Below are positions 10,301 through 25,300 of a stretch of DNA of 64,000 bases, piece after piece (positions within the stretch are counted from its first letter, which is position 1; the number at the start of each line of letters is the position of its first letter). A program made the translations under genes and the position numbers. Origin of the DNA: Blastomussa wellsi (lineage: Eukaryota; Cnidaria; Anthozoa; Scleractinia; Plerogyridae). The stretch is from positions 32,849,881 to 32,913,880 of the forward strand of contig OX393561.1 of NCBI GenBank assembly GCA_947652115.1. The letters run 5' to 3'. A model generated the notes under the pieces. The model was not told where the DNA came from and made no database searches. It was given only the letters and a program-made list of their open reading frames with translations.

Positions 10301-13300
10301 GCTTTGCACATTGTATTTCCCATCTTTACATTTATTCATAAAATAATTGAGATACTACACGCGCTCTCATTGGTTGATGTGACATTTTAGATTCGTGCGT
10401 AGTTTTAAGAAATATTTTATGAAAACAACAGAGGATAATGATCAGTTCGTTATGCTTTTGTGTGATATGCTTTGTGTTTTTCTCCTTTCCACATTTTACT
10501 ACACGGATTAAATTTACTAGGTAATCTTGGTTTTAACCAGGCGGGTAAAATTAAGTCCAGGAGGGTAAACTGAAGCCTTCAAAGAATCCTCACCCTTTGG
10601 TTTTCTTTTTCTTTTTCCCAGACTCCTCCTCTTCGTCTTCCTCTCCCGGCTCATCCTGACCGATCCAGCCGGCCGCAAGCCTGGTGCTCTGTAAGCACGT
10701 GCGTAAGGATGAGGCTAGCTTCTCGGTCTGTTCTCGTCTGGTGCAGTAGATTATAATTGAATCGCACTGTGAGAAGCGACGGCCTTGAAGTAACTGCAAC
10801 AACGCCTGGTGAAAAGTAAAAGAAATATAGGTCTACATGCAGTAAAACCCTCAGGAGGGAGGGGGGAATCCCATATATGGGCTATATAGGTAAGGAGTCA
10901 AAAAACCCTATTAATTTATCTACGTTAATAAATAAATTAATTTATTTATTTTAGTATTATCAGTTTCTTTTGTTTTCTGTGCAGGCAAATCTGTGTCCGT
11001 CTAAGAAGCAAGTTAGTCTAAGTGTCAAAAATGCTATTTGTAGCATGCTGTATTAGGATAACTATCGAGTATTGTAATGTGCAAAGCAAAGGCAACATGT
11101 CGTATGTATTGTAAGTAGTGTAATGTGGAAAGCAAAGGCAACATGTCGTATGTATTGTAAGTAGTGTAATAAGGAAGTATGGGTAATATGTTTTTTTCGA
11201 AGTAGTGTAAATCGTTCAATTGTTCTCTCTCATGTAAATAGGTCTAAAACTCCAATGCGTAAACGGCAAGCTAAACGCAAAAGAAACTGTCTGTTTAAAA
11301 TCAGAAATCTGTTAAGAGTATACAACGTTACAGGACCGAAATAAGGTTGACCCGTTCATACTTTTCTTGGTTTTCGTTTTTTCCATGAATAGGGTGTCGT
11401 TTATCGGGTTTGGGCCTTAAACCTTCGCGGCGCACACCTATCCAAAATTTAGGGTCGTATCGCATACCCCCGTAAACTACTTTTTCTTTGTCTTGCGAGA
11501 GGCATTAGGTTACCAAAAACAACATGTTCATTGAAAACAAGTTCATCTCTCATTTCTTGTTCGATCCGAGCAGCAGGCAAAACCACTTCATTCGGGATTC
11601 TACGATTGTATTGTACAGTTTTTGCTTGGTTAAACTGGACTTATCAAAAGTTATCATAGACAGATGACTGACAAAACTAATTAGCTGTAAAGTTTTTGCG
11701 TTTTACCTTTGTACGATCGCTGTCACATGACACGGAAAGAAATAAGTTAGGTGGCACAGCTCCGCCTCTGATTACAGCGCCTGTATCATGTACAATCCCA
11801 AGATGCTCAGCGACCGACGTTGCAGTCGCTCGTGTCGCTGTGGCCGTCAATCCCAGAAAACAACGCACACCGAACTTCTCACGAAGAACCTGTGAAGACG
11901 AAGAACAAAATCGTCAAGGCTTTATCTGCAAAAGTGACAGTCGCTAGCCCAATAATTTTGTAGTAAGGCTTGTCGAGGTTATGACAAAAGAAAAAAGAAA
12001 TCGTTTTCCTTGTGCAACGATCAAGTTTTATTGATACGACAAGATGTTTGTAACTTCTATGACTTACTTTTAGACAACGCTTGATCGAGCTTGTGTGTTT
12101 CTAACTTAATGTCTGTGAGTACAACCCTAAAAGCTGCCAGCACGTGATTTTAACTTTTAGCGTAACTTGATAAAACTTTACTGTGCGTACATTTAAGTGA
12201 AAGTTTTAGAGAAGTACGGTCAAGCGATGTTGTTTTGTTGTCTATACTGTGAACATGGGGAATGGTTTTCAATTCTGAACCTGCTCTTAAAACGAGGTAT
12301 ATGGTTTGGGATCGTGGATCAAAGACCTGTAGGGATGGGATCAGGATCTGAATGCTGTTTGTCATGGAGTCAGGCATCTGGGATCAAAAATGCCATTACT
12401 TTTGGGATCAGGTGTCAAAATCCTGGGTAGAAATATGGGATCAGTTGCTTACGACCCTGATATCGAGACCTGAAGTAAAACAGAGATAATTTGACACTAT
12501 GTATTCGTTCGGTCTTTGTAGGTCTTAAACTTACCTTACAAACTCTCAGGTAAGAAGGTCGAAAGTTGTGCGACCACTCTGAAACACAATGGGCCTCGTC
12601 TATGCAAGCAAATGCAATCTGGGGTAGCTGGGAAACAGAAGGTAAGCAGCCATTTCCTGAGCTCCCTCCAACTAGGGCCTCAGGTGAGAGAAGCAATACA
12701 GACACCTTGCCGGAGCACAGGTCTTCTGCGACCTTTTGACGCTGGGCCTTTGTTTGGTTTGTGTGAAGGCATGCGCCTTTAAGTCCAAGAGGAAGACCAG
12801 TAACCTGAACAAAGAAAGGCAGTAACAGTCACAAAGCACTTATCTTCTACCTTATTGTTACTAATTTTCGCGAAAATTTCACGAAAATAGAGGAGGCAAA
12901 TTATGTGAGACTTAAATTTCGCTATTTGGCAGAAAAATCGCGTTGAATGGAGCTAAATTTCGCGATAATTTAATAAACAGGTAATTTCTGGGCTTTTAGT
13001 CTTTAAATCTGTATTTCATAATGACATTGAAGATCACTGAACAGAACCATAACAAAACAAAACTTAAGTCAGGTTATCATGTTACGTTTTTGCTGATAGC
13101 TAGCGAGCAGCAGTTATAATCACAATGTATAACAAATCTATGAGAAATCAAATCGAGATTTGACGGAATGCACTGCAAGGCGACCAGAATACACCGCAAG
13201 GCGACCAGAATGCATTGCACAGCAACCAGAATGCACTGCACTCTGGTGGTGCTTTCGCTTTGCTTCGCGATTTTTCAAGTCACTTAGGGAGTGCCAACCG

Positions 13301-16300
13301 GAAATCTTGTGAGTGGGAATCTTTGAACAGTGAATGTTATGACAGTACACAGATTGATAAACTCAAGTTCAACCATAAATAAGTTACACTGTAAGCCTGA
13401 AAGTCATTTGTAATCTCCTTGCTCCTTTTTGGTTTAGTATCACCTCTCTGGTGTTTTTTCCTTTGTAGACTACTCTTTTGAGGTTCCCTTACCTACATTT
13501 TAGGGTAGTTTGGATCATTGCCGGCAAACAATGACTCTCAATATTGTGACATAGCTCCTTTAATAATGTAGCGAGTCTCGAATGTAGCTTTTGTTTTGGT
13601 TCGTTCTTGTGTGTACATGTAAGTAAATGTGAGCGATGACGATGATGATGTGTGTATCTGATCTTCCATGAGAGACACAAGAGGTGAAATAACCAGTGTT
13701 AAACATGATGACCTCTGTGCATAGAGATAGGCTGGAAGCTGATAACAGAGAGATTTACCAGCTCCAGTAGAGAGCACCACAAGCGATGACAAACCTAAAA
13801 ATCAACAGCTGAAGTTTACAATCCGGCAATAATATAATTATTTTAACATGATTCAGTGGATTCAATAATAGCGTTCAAACCATGACTACTCAATCAGGAG
13901 TCCAAGGCAGAATCCATAACTGCAGTTAGAAAGCGCCATACTTACCACAAAGGATTCTCATCACAGCTTCCTGCTGCCCTGGTCGGAATGATGAAAATCC
14001 CAACTTCTCTAAAGAAGACAACACTTCTTTTGTAACGCCTAAAATAAAATGAATGTCAAAGCTAATTATGAATCATTTTACTTATTTTGCTGCAGTTCCA
14101 TGTTGTTGCATAAATTATGCATGCTCTTTTTATGTTCTTTCTCTTGCGAATGATAATTTATAATGTTAATAAAGTAATTAGAATAATAATAATCATTATC
14201 AATTCTATTATTATTGTTGTTGTTATTATTGTCATTATTAATGATATTATTACTATTAATATTATTATTAAACTTTGCAAATTTTTTACCTGATATTTGT
14301 AAGATTTAAGTTTGTATGAAAAGTACTTAATAAAGTTTATAAAATTAAAAATTATTATTAATATTATTACTGTTATTTATTCATTTATTTTTGTCACTTA
14401 CCAACAGGCTTGCCATTCACTGGTTGATATAAAGGCTCCACTGCTGGGGGAGGGCTGGGTGGTGTGTACATAGGTCTTGGCAGATGGTGTGGTAGAATCA
14501 CAAGCCCTTCATTTTGTTGTGTGTCATTCTGTTGAACTCCTGCAGCCATCAATGCAGCTTCTTCCATTGACGGAAGTGGCTCAAACTCCTCCATCTCAAC
14601 ATCATCTGTTTCTTGTTCACTGTCAGAAAAAGATCATGTGAAAGACTGAAAAATTGAAGCAACTCTATGAAACAATAGGGTTAGTTAAAGGGTTCAGCAA
14701 AAAAAGTTTTTAATAAATTAAAAACAGTAGTTTTAAATTAACTTTCACTGTTTCACTTTCAACTAGATTAAAGATTTACACAAAACCTTCCCTTAGACAT
14801 CTGACCTCCCACATTGTTATATGTACCTTCTACATTGAGAGCTTGGTGAAAAACGATTACTTTGTCACAGCTGTATGTAACAGAAAGCAGAGCCCCACTG
14901 ATGGTTAGAATCGGCATGTTCACTTAATCCACTTTGCACTGTTCCAATTTCATAATGGAGGAGTTTTCAACTAAGTGTCGTAAAACCAAAACCAAAGTAA
15001 TCACTCTAGCCAATCACAGAGGACCTGGACAGTACCATGAACCAATCAGAACAAGAAGCAAATACATGAGGCCAGTGGGAAGCATGGCGTGAGTGGATCG
15101 AGATTTGTTTGGGTTTGACAAATTTACTACATGCACTTCCCCACAGTTAGTTACACTGTATTATATGAAGCAGTGCCCCATCGATGGTTAGTATGAGTAC
15201 TTTCAGTTAATCCACTTAGCAATGTTTCATTTTCAACTTACCACCCAAGCATGTTGGGTAGTCAGTTAAAATAGAAGACTTTAAATGACAGATGGAATGG
15301 GATGGAACCACCCAAGCAGAATTATACTACTTCTCAACTAAGATCCTCTAAAGTTATGTTGCCCCAGTTAAATGGAGAACATGTCTATGCACTGTACTGA
15401 ATTTAAAGATTTCAACAAATGGCATCTGGTTGTTAAACAAATTCTCTCGGATAAAAACTTGACAAAATACATCTGAATGTCTACATTGCTAACAGTACCT
15501 CCAGTCCTATTAATAAGAGTTCACTGAAAAAATACTACTACTACATGTATGCAAAAAGTGACTATGTAGTCAATTTAAATTGCACATTTCAGCAACAGAT
15601 GGGATTTGAACCTTTTAATACTAAAACTTTCTTAGGACATTAGACCTCCTAGATATTACAAAGTAAATAACTACAGAATGAAATAAGCATTAGGCAACAT
15701 GAAATATAGGCATGCAATGCATGCAGAGGGCATGCAGGGGAAGGAGGGCATGTACTCCAATGCTGTACAGTAGATAATAATACATGGAGGCCATGCCTGA
15801 CAGGAGTGTCTTTTCACCCTAATAGCACAGAAAAGGGAAGCAACTTTAAAATTTTAATATGAAAGGGTTACAAAACTACATGTACATGCAGCTGAAAGGG
15901 GTATCTTTTTCAGAAAAGTTGATATGAAAAAGTGTAATGTTGAACCTACAGAAAGAGCCACTCCTTGCTGTGAAAATTTATTGAGCATTCCCTACAGGAT
16001 TGTATAGCGATGCAGTCTTTGTAGACACTATAGAACTGGATAATCATTAACTAGTGTCCACATGATAATACAGTATGTGCTTTAAAAACAACATCAGTTC
16101 TACCACCTTAGATAGGAAATGAAAAGAGGGTCCCTTTATACATACTCCATTTTTTACGATTTCTCCAGCGAGACAACTGGACACTGTTAAGGCTTATAAT
16201 ACCTTGACAAACATACCAGTTTTTACTGCTGCTCAAGTTGCTGCCACTTCGTTTTGGTCCTCGGCAGTTCTTGGCCCAGTGACCCTCTTGTCCACACTTA

Positions 16301-19300
16301 AAGCAAGCCCCAGATCTGCCAGCTCCTCCACTCTTTCCTCTGCCGCTCCAACTTTTCTGGGGAACAAATTCACCTCGTGATTTCATGATCTGCTTCCAAG
16401 CTCTCCTCTTGTGTGCAGATCCACTTATACCTCCCCCATGCCGGCGATAAGAACGGTGCTTCATGTTAAGTTTCTGAAAATTGTCACTGACAAGGCCTGA
16501 TGATACCCTGAGTGACATTACAGAAAACTCAATAGCATTAATTAAACCACATCATATGCATTTCTTCTTGAGTTTAAGATTAATTTATGGAATGCAGGGG
16601 TTTCAAAACAAGGCGGCAACTGCCGGAGTTCCACCGGCTACTTGAATGCCACCGGCTACTCTGGTCATAGCAATCAGCTTGTGACCCAAAAGCTCACCTA
16701 TAACAGCCACCTACTCTTCCAGTCGACGACACCTACTTCAAAACATTTTGAAACCCCTGGGAATGCTTAACAGCCATTCTGACATAATCCTGTTAACATT
16801 ATAGAAGATCAAATAAAGTTCCAGTGGATGTGGGTATACCATTATTTTTGAAAAAAGAAAAAAATATGGCTTTGGAACATCTACTGAGCTGTCAGCAGCT
16901 GAATCTCACACTTGGTTTCCTGTAGTTAAATCAAATAATCAAGGATATTGAGAGGGGAACCTACTTTGCTTTACTACTTCTTTGTGTTGCTTCTTGTTTA
17001 GAAGATTTTTGGGGAAGATCTTCTCCATCTTCATCCTCATCTACACCATTCTCCCTGCAAGTAAGAAGCCACTAATGTGATTCAACTCATTCCTCCCTTT
17101 TAGGGTACTTTTTCTGCAGTAACTTTGGCATTTAAATTATCAAAGCAAATCAAATTTTGTGCAGCTTATTTGAAAGGAAATATATTGTCACTTTGGTTTT
17201 TGCAGACCTTTACTCTCCTTACTCAGAGAAAGGTTGCAACAATAGGCAAATTGCCAGCGCGTGACATGCAAAAGTTTAGCAGCTTACCCCAATGTAATGT
17301 TTGGAGAATTAGTATAAATCTACTAAACAGTGCAGTGTCACGATTACTAATTACTATTTTCTGATTGACTACGCTACTCGCTATTCTACTCTGTGATAGA
17401 ATGCTAGTAACAGCTGTCAACGAAATGATGGCCGCTTCTTCACATTTGTGAACTGTTTTCAGCGCCTGAGAAGCAGATTTGCATAATCTTGTTGCTTTAC
17501 GATTTGAACGTCTAGTAGATTTGTACTAAAACAATATTAGGTTATTTGCTGTTGATTTCTATCTCGTGATAGTTAATCAGGCTGAAGCCCTCATCAACTA
17601 ACATGAGATAGAAAAAGAAATGTCAAGCTTATAGACACAACCTGATTGCACTTACATGCAGAATGTGTGGTATTAAATCAATTAAGCTGTTTATACATAA
17701 CATTTAAGAAAAGTAACTCACACTTTGCTTTCTTCGCAGATCTCATCTTCATTACCACTTTCACATCGAAATTTCTTATGAGGCTTCTCCAGTTCTGTGG
17801 CTTCTTTGTCAGCCTTCCTTTTATTTCTTGTAATTCCTTGTAATTCCTTTGAGTCTTCAAAAGGAGTCCTTTCCATATCTTTTTCAGGCTCACTTAACAT
17901 GATAGGGTCACCAACAAGACCTAAGCTGCTTGTCCAGCTTTTGCGTGGACCCTGTGAGTCATGTCTATGGTCTTCACTCGGGTATTTCCTCTCTCCTCTT
18001 TCTTTGGATGAGGATATTACTGCATCAATTTTGTCAACCTTTATACAAATCTCCTCCTTAGCAATTTCCAAATCAGGATTCTTCTTTTTGTCTTTTCTGC
18101 ACTCTACAATGGAATTCTGAAGGCTCCCCTTGTCATTCTCAGAAATGCAAGAAGCCTCAAATTGCCCTGTTGTCGGCAAAGTACTATTTTCTCCATTCAA
18201 GATCTTTACATCAGCACTGGACATTTGCTCAACAGAAAGAACGTTTTCTGAGTCAGATTTATTCTCTACCAAACTATCTGAATGTAAGCTGGTATTGTCT
18301 GTATCACCTGGTAACTCTGGTTTGTATTTATCCAGCCAGGCTGATGAAATTGTTCCCCTTTTCTTTATTCTAACATTTCTTGATTGATGGCCCGAGCATA
18401 GTAAACTAGAACTGTGGATTACAAATAAAAAGTTACACATCATGAGAAATAATCATTTCAAACACAACAATTTTGGAAATATACTTCCAAATAACTTTTA
18501 TATAGTCATGAATATTTTTCCTAAAACTGTTGTGGAATCGAATGTGCAATATACATGTATATCCAATGACACTTCAAGACTGAGTTTACTTTTCAGTGAT
18601 TTTCCTGTTGAACAAAGTTATTTTAAGAGGCAAATCAAAAGATAGTTATATTATGGTAACATTTTAAGGACTCAGTATACATGTAACTCAAACAAATAAT
18701 GGAAAAATAATGAAAAATTAATTGCTTACCGTTGGTACAAAGTAGTCTCTACTCTGAAATAACTTCATTTTACAGGGATGAGTTTTATTTTACTTTATTT
18801 TATTTTTTAATATTCCCTGGTGAAACTATTTCAGGGATCATGTCTAAGGATCTTCAAAGATCTTCACATGGGCTATTAAGCATCTTTAGCTAAACTGCCC
18901 ACAAGATCAATGAGGTTCTGCGGTCAGACTAGACAGTGATCTAGCTGCAGTGATTTACACTGTCTGCAACACACGCTACATTGTACCAGGATCTTCACAA
19001 AAAATGTTAGGATCTTGCAAAGATCTTGAACTTACAGTAATTAACCTAATTAGAAGAAACAGCAAAGAATTCATTCTAAGGTCTTCCAGAAATCCTCGTC
19101 AAATTCTTGATGGTCTTCTAAGACCTTGCAAAGATCTTTGGAAGGATCTTTGCAAAGATTTGTAGATAAGATAGTGATCTTTTTACGTTTTCTTGCAGGC
19201 CTTTAAAGATTGTTTAGGATCCTTAAAGTGCCTATGAAGTGAATTTTTTTGTGTTTAGATTTATAATTTACCTTGTGAAATACGCGATTACAGAGTTTAA

Positions 19301-22300
19301 GAGAGTTTGGGATTAAAAATAATGATTTTACAAGCCTTCAAAGTTGAGCATTTTGCCCTCCAAAAATGGTCAGGGGTATGGGTCGAGTTAATCCGAAAAT
19401 ACCACGCCTGCTGTCACTTTGATGCCAAACTTTTGTTTGCATGATCAAATTTTATTGTCAGGGAGGAGTGATTACATGTACATGTGAGAAACATGTGGAG
19501 TGATTCAGAAATGAGCGATTTATCAGAAAGATCCAGCAACCCCGAAAAAAAAAGAAACTGAAATAGAATTTTTGGCACCAAAATGACGTCAGATGTTGTT
19601 GTCCCATGATATTTTGACCAAACGATTCAAATACCATTTTTGAGGGCAAAATGGCTCAACTTTGAAGGCTAGTAAAATCATTACTATTAATGCGAGACAT
19701 CTCAAACTTTAGAATCTCGTATTTGATTAACGGATGCATGCTAATGCAAACAGCAGTTTAATAAAGATGTCTAAGAAATAAACCCATTAATTTCAGATAT
19801 ACATATACCCAGTCCTCTTACAGTTGTGTATTCTGCATAATTTGGGCACAGGATTATAACTTTTCACCCAAACAGGCTGACAGGGAAATTATCCTGCACA
19901 TTATTAGATTCTATGCAATCTTTGTGTATTTAGTAAATATAAAAAAAATATATTTACCCAATTCTATTCTTGGTAAAAGATGTTATTTTGTGCTCAGAGG
20001 TATCAATTACTTTAATGTCTTCAAAGTTATTATCTATACTTATGGCTGGTTCTTTCTCACTGTTTCCACTGGGGTTGATTTCTGCAACATTCTGCAAAAA
20101 GAGAATTAATAACAATAAATTTACAGATAAAATAATCAATTGGCAATTTATTTTTTTGGATATGTAGTTAATACAAGGGAGAAAGAAGATGACATATTGA
20201 AGTATATAAAACTTATAATTTTAAATAATTATTCAGAACATTAATTTACAGTGTGCAGTTCAAATCAACCATACAGAATGTCATTTGAATTTCCGAAACA
20301 ACACATTGTACCTGTATCACAGAGCATTTATATCAGGGTTCGAAATTAACAGTTGTCCGGTTGTCCCGGCCAACCAAAATTACCATGGGGCAACCAAACT
20401 GTGCTGAGTGGTTGCCCCCTAGGCACCCAATCTTCCATGGCACTAGTCCCTATTGAAAAAGTTGAATAAATAAATATCACAGGTTTTTTTCTTTGATGAG
20501 CTATTGATGCCTTTATTTAGTTAATGTTTGTCAAAAGTAAAGCAAATACAGAAGAAATTCTTGAATATCACATACTGTTGGAAGACTTTTCTCCCTCGAA
20601 CCTTTCGAATTCGATCACATTCTTTTGCACATTCAATCCGAATAAGCCTGTCGTACTTTAACCAGCGGTTGGTATCTCGAAATGCAGTCCATGATGCACT
20701 AGTGACATCTACCCTGTGATGCTGCCATGATTAATCCGACGGCAATTTTAGTACTTGCACTGTGTTGTTTGCCCTTTCTTGTTTAAAACAGTGCCGTGCG
20801 ATTCCGAGTCTCTTCTGCTCGTTGTGTGTTGATTATTACAGTATTACTGATGGAACACTATTTGGTTACATGTATTACTGTTCTGTAGTGTCTTGGCTTG
20901 ATCCAAAATATTCTATGGGCAACCAAACGTAGTCTTGTCGTTGCCCCAGGGGCAACTGGAAAAAAAGTAAATTTCGAACCATGTAGTACAAATTGCAAAG
21001 GCCATTGGGTAATTTTAATCCTGTTAGAACTTTAACTTCTTTCATGCTTTCTTCTGAATCTTTATTTGTTAACCCATTGACTCCTGTAGATTTTTGAAAA
21101 AAAAAACGTGTTTTTTAGACATTTTGAACATTTTCTAGTCAGTTATAGTCTCGATTTTGCAAGGCTAAGGAAGTCTCGTAGTCACGATTTTGGTTTTCAT
21201 AAATGGCGCCTTCTAGTAATGTCACATGGAATTTAAATATTGCAACTTTCAGAATTCCGTGAAATAAGGTTTATCCTAAATAAGCTTAACCCATCGACTC
21301 CTGGAGATTTTGAAAAAAACGTGTCTTTTAGACATTTTGAACATTTTCTAGTCAGTTATAGTCTAAATATGCTTCAAATTTCTCCAAAATGCATTTGCAG
21401 AATGAAGGCATGCCAGGTTTTTCACTAGCATCGCATTTAACGATATTTTAGCTCAGGTATGCGTACAAATCAAAATTTTGGACGAGAAAGTGACCCACGT
21501 CTTTAGGCTTTTCGATTTCTTTATTTTTATTTTTCGCTTTTCCTTTCTCCTTTCCTCGTATCTTTTTTATGCTTTTGTTGGCCTTTTACTGGGCTTGCTT
21601 TCGGTTCAAGAATTGCCACGAAAGCATCATTGAGACGGGAAATACTCAACATGGAGTAGCCAAGGGTAAGTGAGGGAAAGCGGAACAAAGGTAGAGGTCT
21701 GTCACGGCCAGTTACGGCTGGTTTAGGAGTAAATGGGTTAATGTTGTCCTGCAAAGATCTCATATTCTTCTGATCATCAAAGAGCACATGTACACTTACA
21801 GACACTTGTTACTAAACACAGAAGTCTGTGCCAGGCCAGAGCTTATCCTAGTTTCTGTAGCGTCAATCGAGACCAGGAGTCTGGGTTATTTCTACTCTCC
21901 CCAGATGCTGGTCCGTCATAAGAGTGACCCCACCCCCAGCAGTACACATAACACCACTGCGCCTTCCCAAAACCTGCAAGTCAAGTTTAATACTACCATT
22001 ACAAACCTTATCAGAATAATCCTCTGTTGTCTTTTCTTCCTTTGCTGATGTACCATCTCGTTTCTTGGGCCTTTGCCCATGGCACAATCTTACAGGTGTG
22101 ATGTCAGCCCATTCCTTTGACCGAAAAGGCAGTGATGAAAGCTTTACATCTTCCACTTTCTTATTTAAATTCTTGCCAAAGACTTCATCATCACCTTCCT
22201 ACATGTAATGGGAAATTGTACAAGACATTCAAACATTTAGGAAGGAAAGGACAAGATGAATAACATTAACATTATGATTAACATGACAGCATTACTATGG

Positions 22301-25300
22301 ATATTCTAGGTTGCCAATCATCAGGATAAAAAACCATAATTTGTAACTGACTTTACACTGACTTTGCCAAGAATTTAGATCTCATCTGAGATATTATTTT
22401 TGTGCAAAAATCCCTGAAAAGACATTGTTTTTTCCTGACTTTTCTCAGGCCATGACAACTCTGAATATTGATGTTAATTTCTCAGACATCAGGTCATGTT
22501 TTGTTTGTACACATGTCATCTACATGTACATGCATCTTAAGGACAGTCACAGAAAATTAAATTGATCTTAGAGTGCAAAAATATAACATCAAAATTGTCA
22601 ACCAAAATTATTTCAGCTACATTCACTCACTGATTACGCTTGTGGGCACTTGCCATTTTTTAGTACATCAAAGTGACTAAAAACCTGTTTGGATCCTTCT
22701 GCATCTTTCTTGGTAATTGAATCTTTCAGTATCCTGTATTTTCGATAAGATTCTGTAAACAGAAAGAGGGAGCAAAATAATAAATTTAAAGTGCTTTTCA
22801 TAAAACGGTATCCAAACTACATCTGCACTCTCATGAAGCTGTGAAGAAAGTAGGAACTTTTTAGCTTGCTGTGCTGGGTCTATAAACCTGTAACCATGAC
22901 ATAGCAGACACCAAAATTTTACATGTTTTCTGTATCACCCTGACTCAGTTTTCAGTTAGTAAGCTCAGGACTTTAATTGATTTACATCTCAAAAGAAAGT
23001 CACAAACCTCTTATTTCATTGGGACCATTACTGATGTCATCCTATAAAAGAGGGAAACAGGTTTGTGTTGAGCATGGTGCCGGGTCCATCACGCTTGTGT
23101 GCCTCTTAGAATTTGCATCCAAAATACTGATTGGTGGACATTTAACTGAATGTTGTTTGGTTATTTGGGTTTACACCAGGTTTACACCTGCAAGCAGAGG
23201 TTCCTTCGATTTTTCTAGAAAAAGACGGAAAGAGGAAGCCCTGGGAAGATCAAAGGGACCTCGACTTGCACTGGTACATCATTCTTTGCAAGAAACTATA
23301 ATTTATACAAAGACCTGGAAATTCATTCAGTTACACAAAATGATATAAATAACTGCTCAGCTGAAAATGTTGGTTGCTTTCTTGCATCTTTATCTTGCTG
23401 ATTTATGCCTGGCAACTCATTCAACAGGAATCATTTTTAAGTAGCAATTGAAAGTGTAGGAAAATTGTACAGGCTCTCTCTTCCTGAATCTATATATGTT
23501 GTAAGTGGACCCTTGCAAATTAGCTGAAATTGCTGTTTGGTGAAGCGTTTCCACACCACAAGTAAAATCAGGCCTGGTAAAAAGGCAAAACCTTCTTAAC
23601 GAAATATTTTTTTTTATGTTCTATAGCCAATAAATTCACGTACACTCAAACACAGGTCATGAGAATCAATGAAGACAGAGACACAAGATCATTTTTAAAC
23701 ACAGAATAGCTTGATGTTTTTAATATTTATTTGATTTAATTCCCCTCGCAAACAAATAAATACTATCAAAGACACTGAGACATACCTTGTTTGGCACAGA
23801 GAGAGGCTTTATTTACCCACGACCGCCCCCAGGAGGAGACGAACGGGAAGAAACTAAACAATAAGAACCTCTCTGCCCACCAAACACGGCCAAACAAGCT
23901 ATGCCTCAGAGGTCTGAAGAGATGCCACCATACCCTCAGACACCCGAAGCTTAAGAGGCATGGAAATATCGAGATAACATTTGTATGCGTCCGAACGCCA
24001 ATCCCCAAAAACCTGAATAATTTCCCCTGGTAGACCTGAAGAAAAGGCCCACGATGTCCCTTCTCTACGAAAGGAGTGACCTCGAAACGAATGAGCCTCT
24101 GGGACCCCGGCAGACTGCAAGCGCTGACGCATGACTAAAACAAACTGACTCTTAAGAACTGGTAGCAGTCTACCCGACCGAGAGGGGAGGACAAAAAGCG
24201 GGGCAGAATCTGGAGCTGGAACAAGCTCGCACATGAGATAAAACATACGAACTGGACAGAGCGGGGAATGAGGCACTCTAACCAAAGGTAATTCTAAAAC
24301 TCGCTGACCGTATTGAATAGTTTTGGACCAGGTAAACTTAACACATAATCCATAATGAGTGGGGACAACATGACCACGACAAATACGCTTATACTCGTGA
24401 GCATATGAAGCCTGAGATGACTCGGGAACGAGGTTAGAAATGCGTGCAAACAGAAAAAAAGCGAACAAAAAGGCACACGAAAAAGTGACGTCCGAAAGAT
24501 CGAAATCAACCCCACATGACACAAGAGTACTAAGAAGGTCAGGGGTGATAGGGGGAGCACGATGAGGACGATGTAGTGCCAACCTCTCAATACCCCGAAG
24601 GGTGATCTTAAACTCATGTGCGGAAAGGTCAGGAAACTCGAACCCCAGCATAAGGTGAAGAAGCTTAACACTCAAATAATTCCTAACCGAGGGAGGTGTC
24701 ATAGATCGACTAAGAAATTGACAATACAAACATATAGTCTGTAACGACACTGGTAAGGAAACTAAATTAAACTTTAAGGTAAAGTACAAATAAGTTCTCC
24801 ACTGAGTTCTGTGATTTTTGCTAGTTCCTGTGGCATAAGCTGCTTTACGAGATTTCTCGAGGTCCCGAGATAACTGCGATAGCACGGGATCTGCGGAGAA
24901 ACTACATGCAATCAGCCACATTGAAATAGGAGGAAGGCACCGTTACGTTTTGTATGTTTAAATCAGCAGTCTTTGCAAGAAATTCCTCTTGAAACTGGGA
25001 ATTCAAATGCCACCGAGACAGCAAATCCGCAAGACGATTATCTGCACTAGATAATAAACACAGAATAGCTTGATGTTTTTAATATTTATTTGATTTCATT
25101 AACATACCTTGTTAGGTTTCCGGCCATGCGTTCGTTCAAACATGTTTTCCCAGCATTTCAGCTCTCGTTTGAGAGTTGTCAGCTCTTTCATGGCTTCTAT
25201 AAATGAAATAAAGTGTTATAACACTAGGCGTTTTATAAAAAAAAAATGCCTGACACCTGGATGTTGACAGAAACTTCAGCACCCTGCAGAGCATTAAGGT

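Noticed and set aside
21527..21805. Minus-strand frame as an extra RECQL4 exon
   Set aside because: It is mostly inside a TIR element, and RECQL4 exons 5 and 6 join in phase 0 without it.
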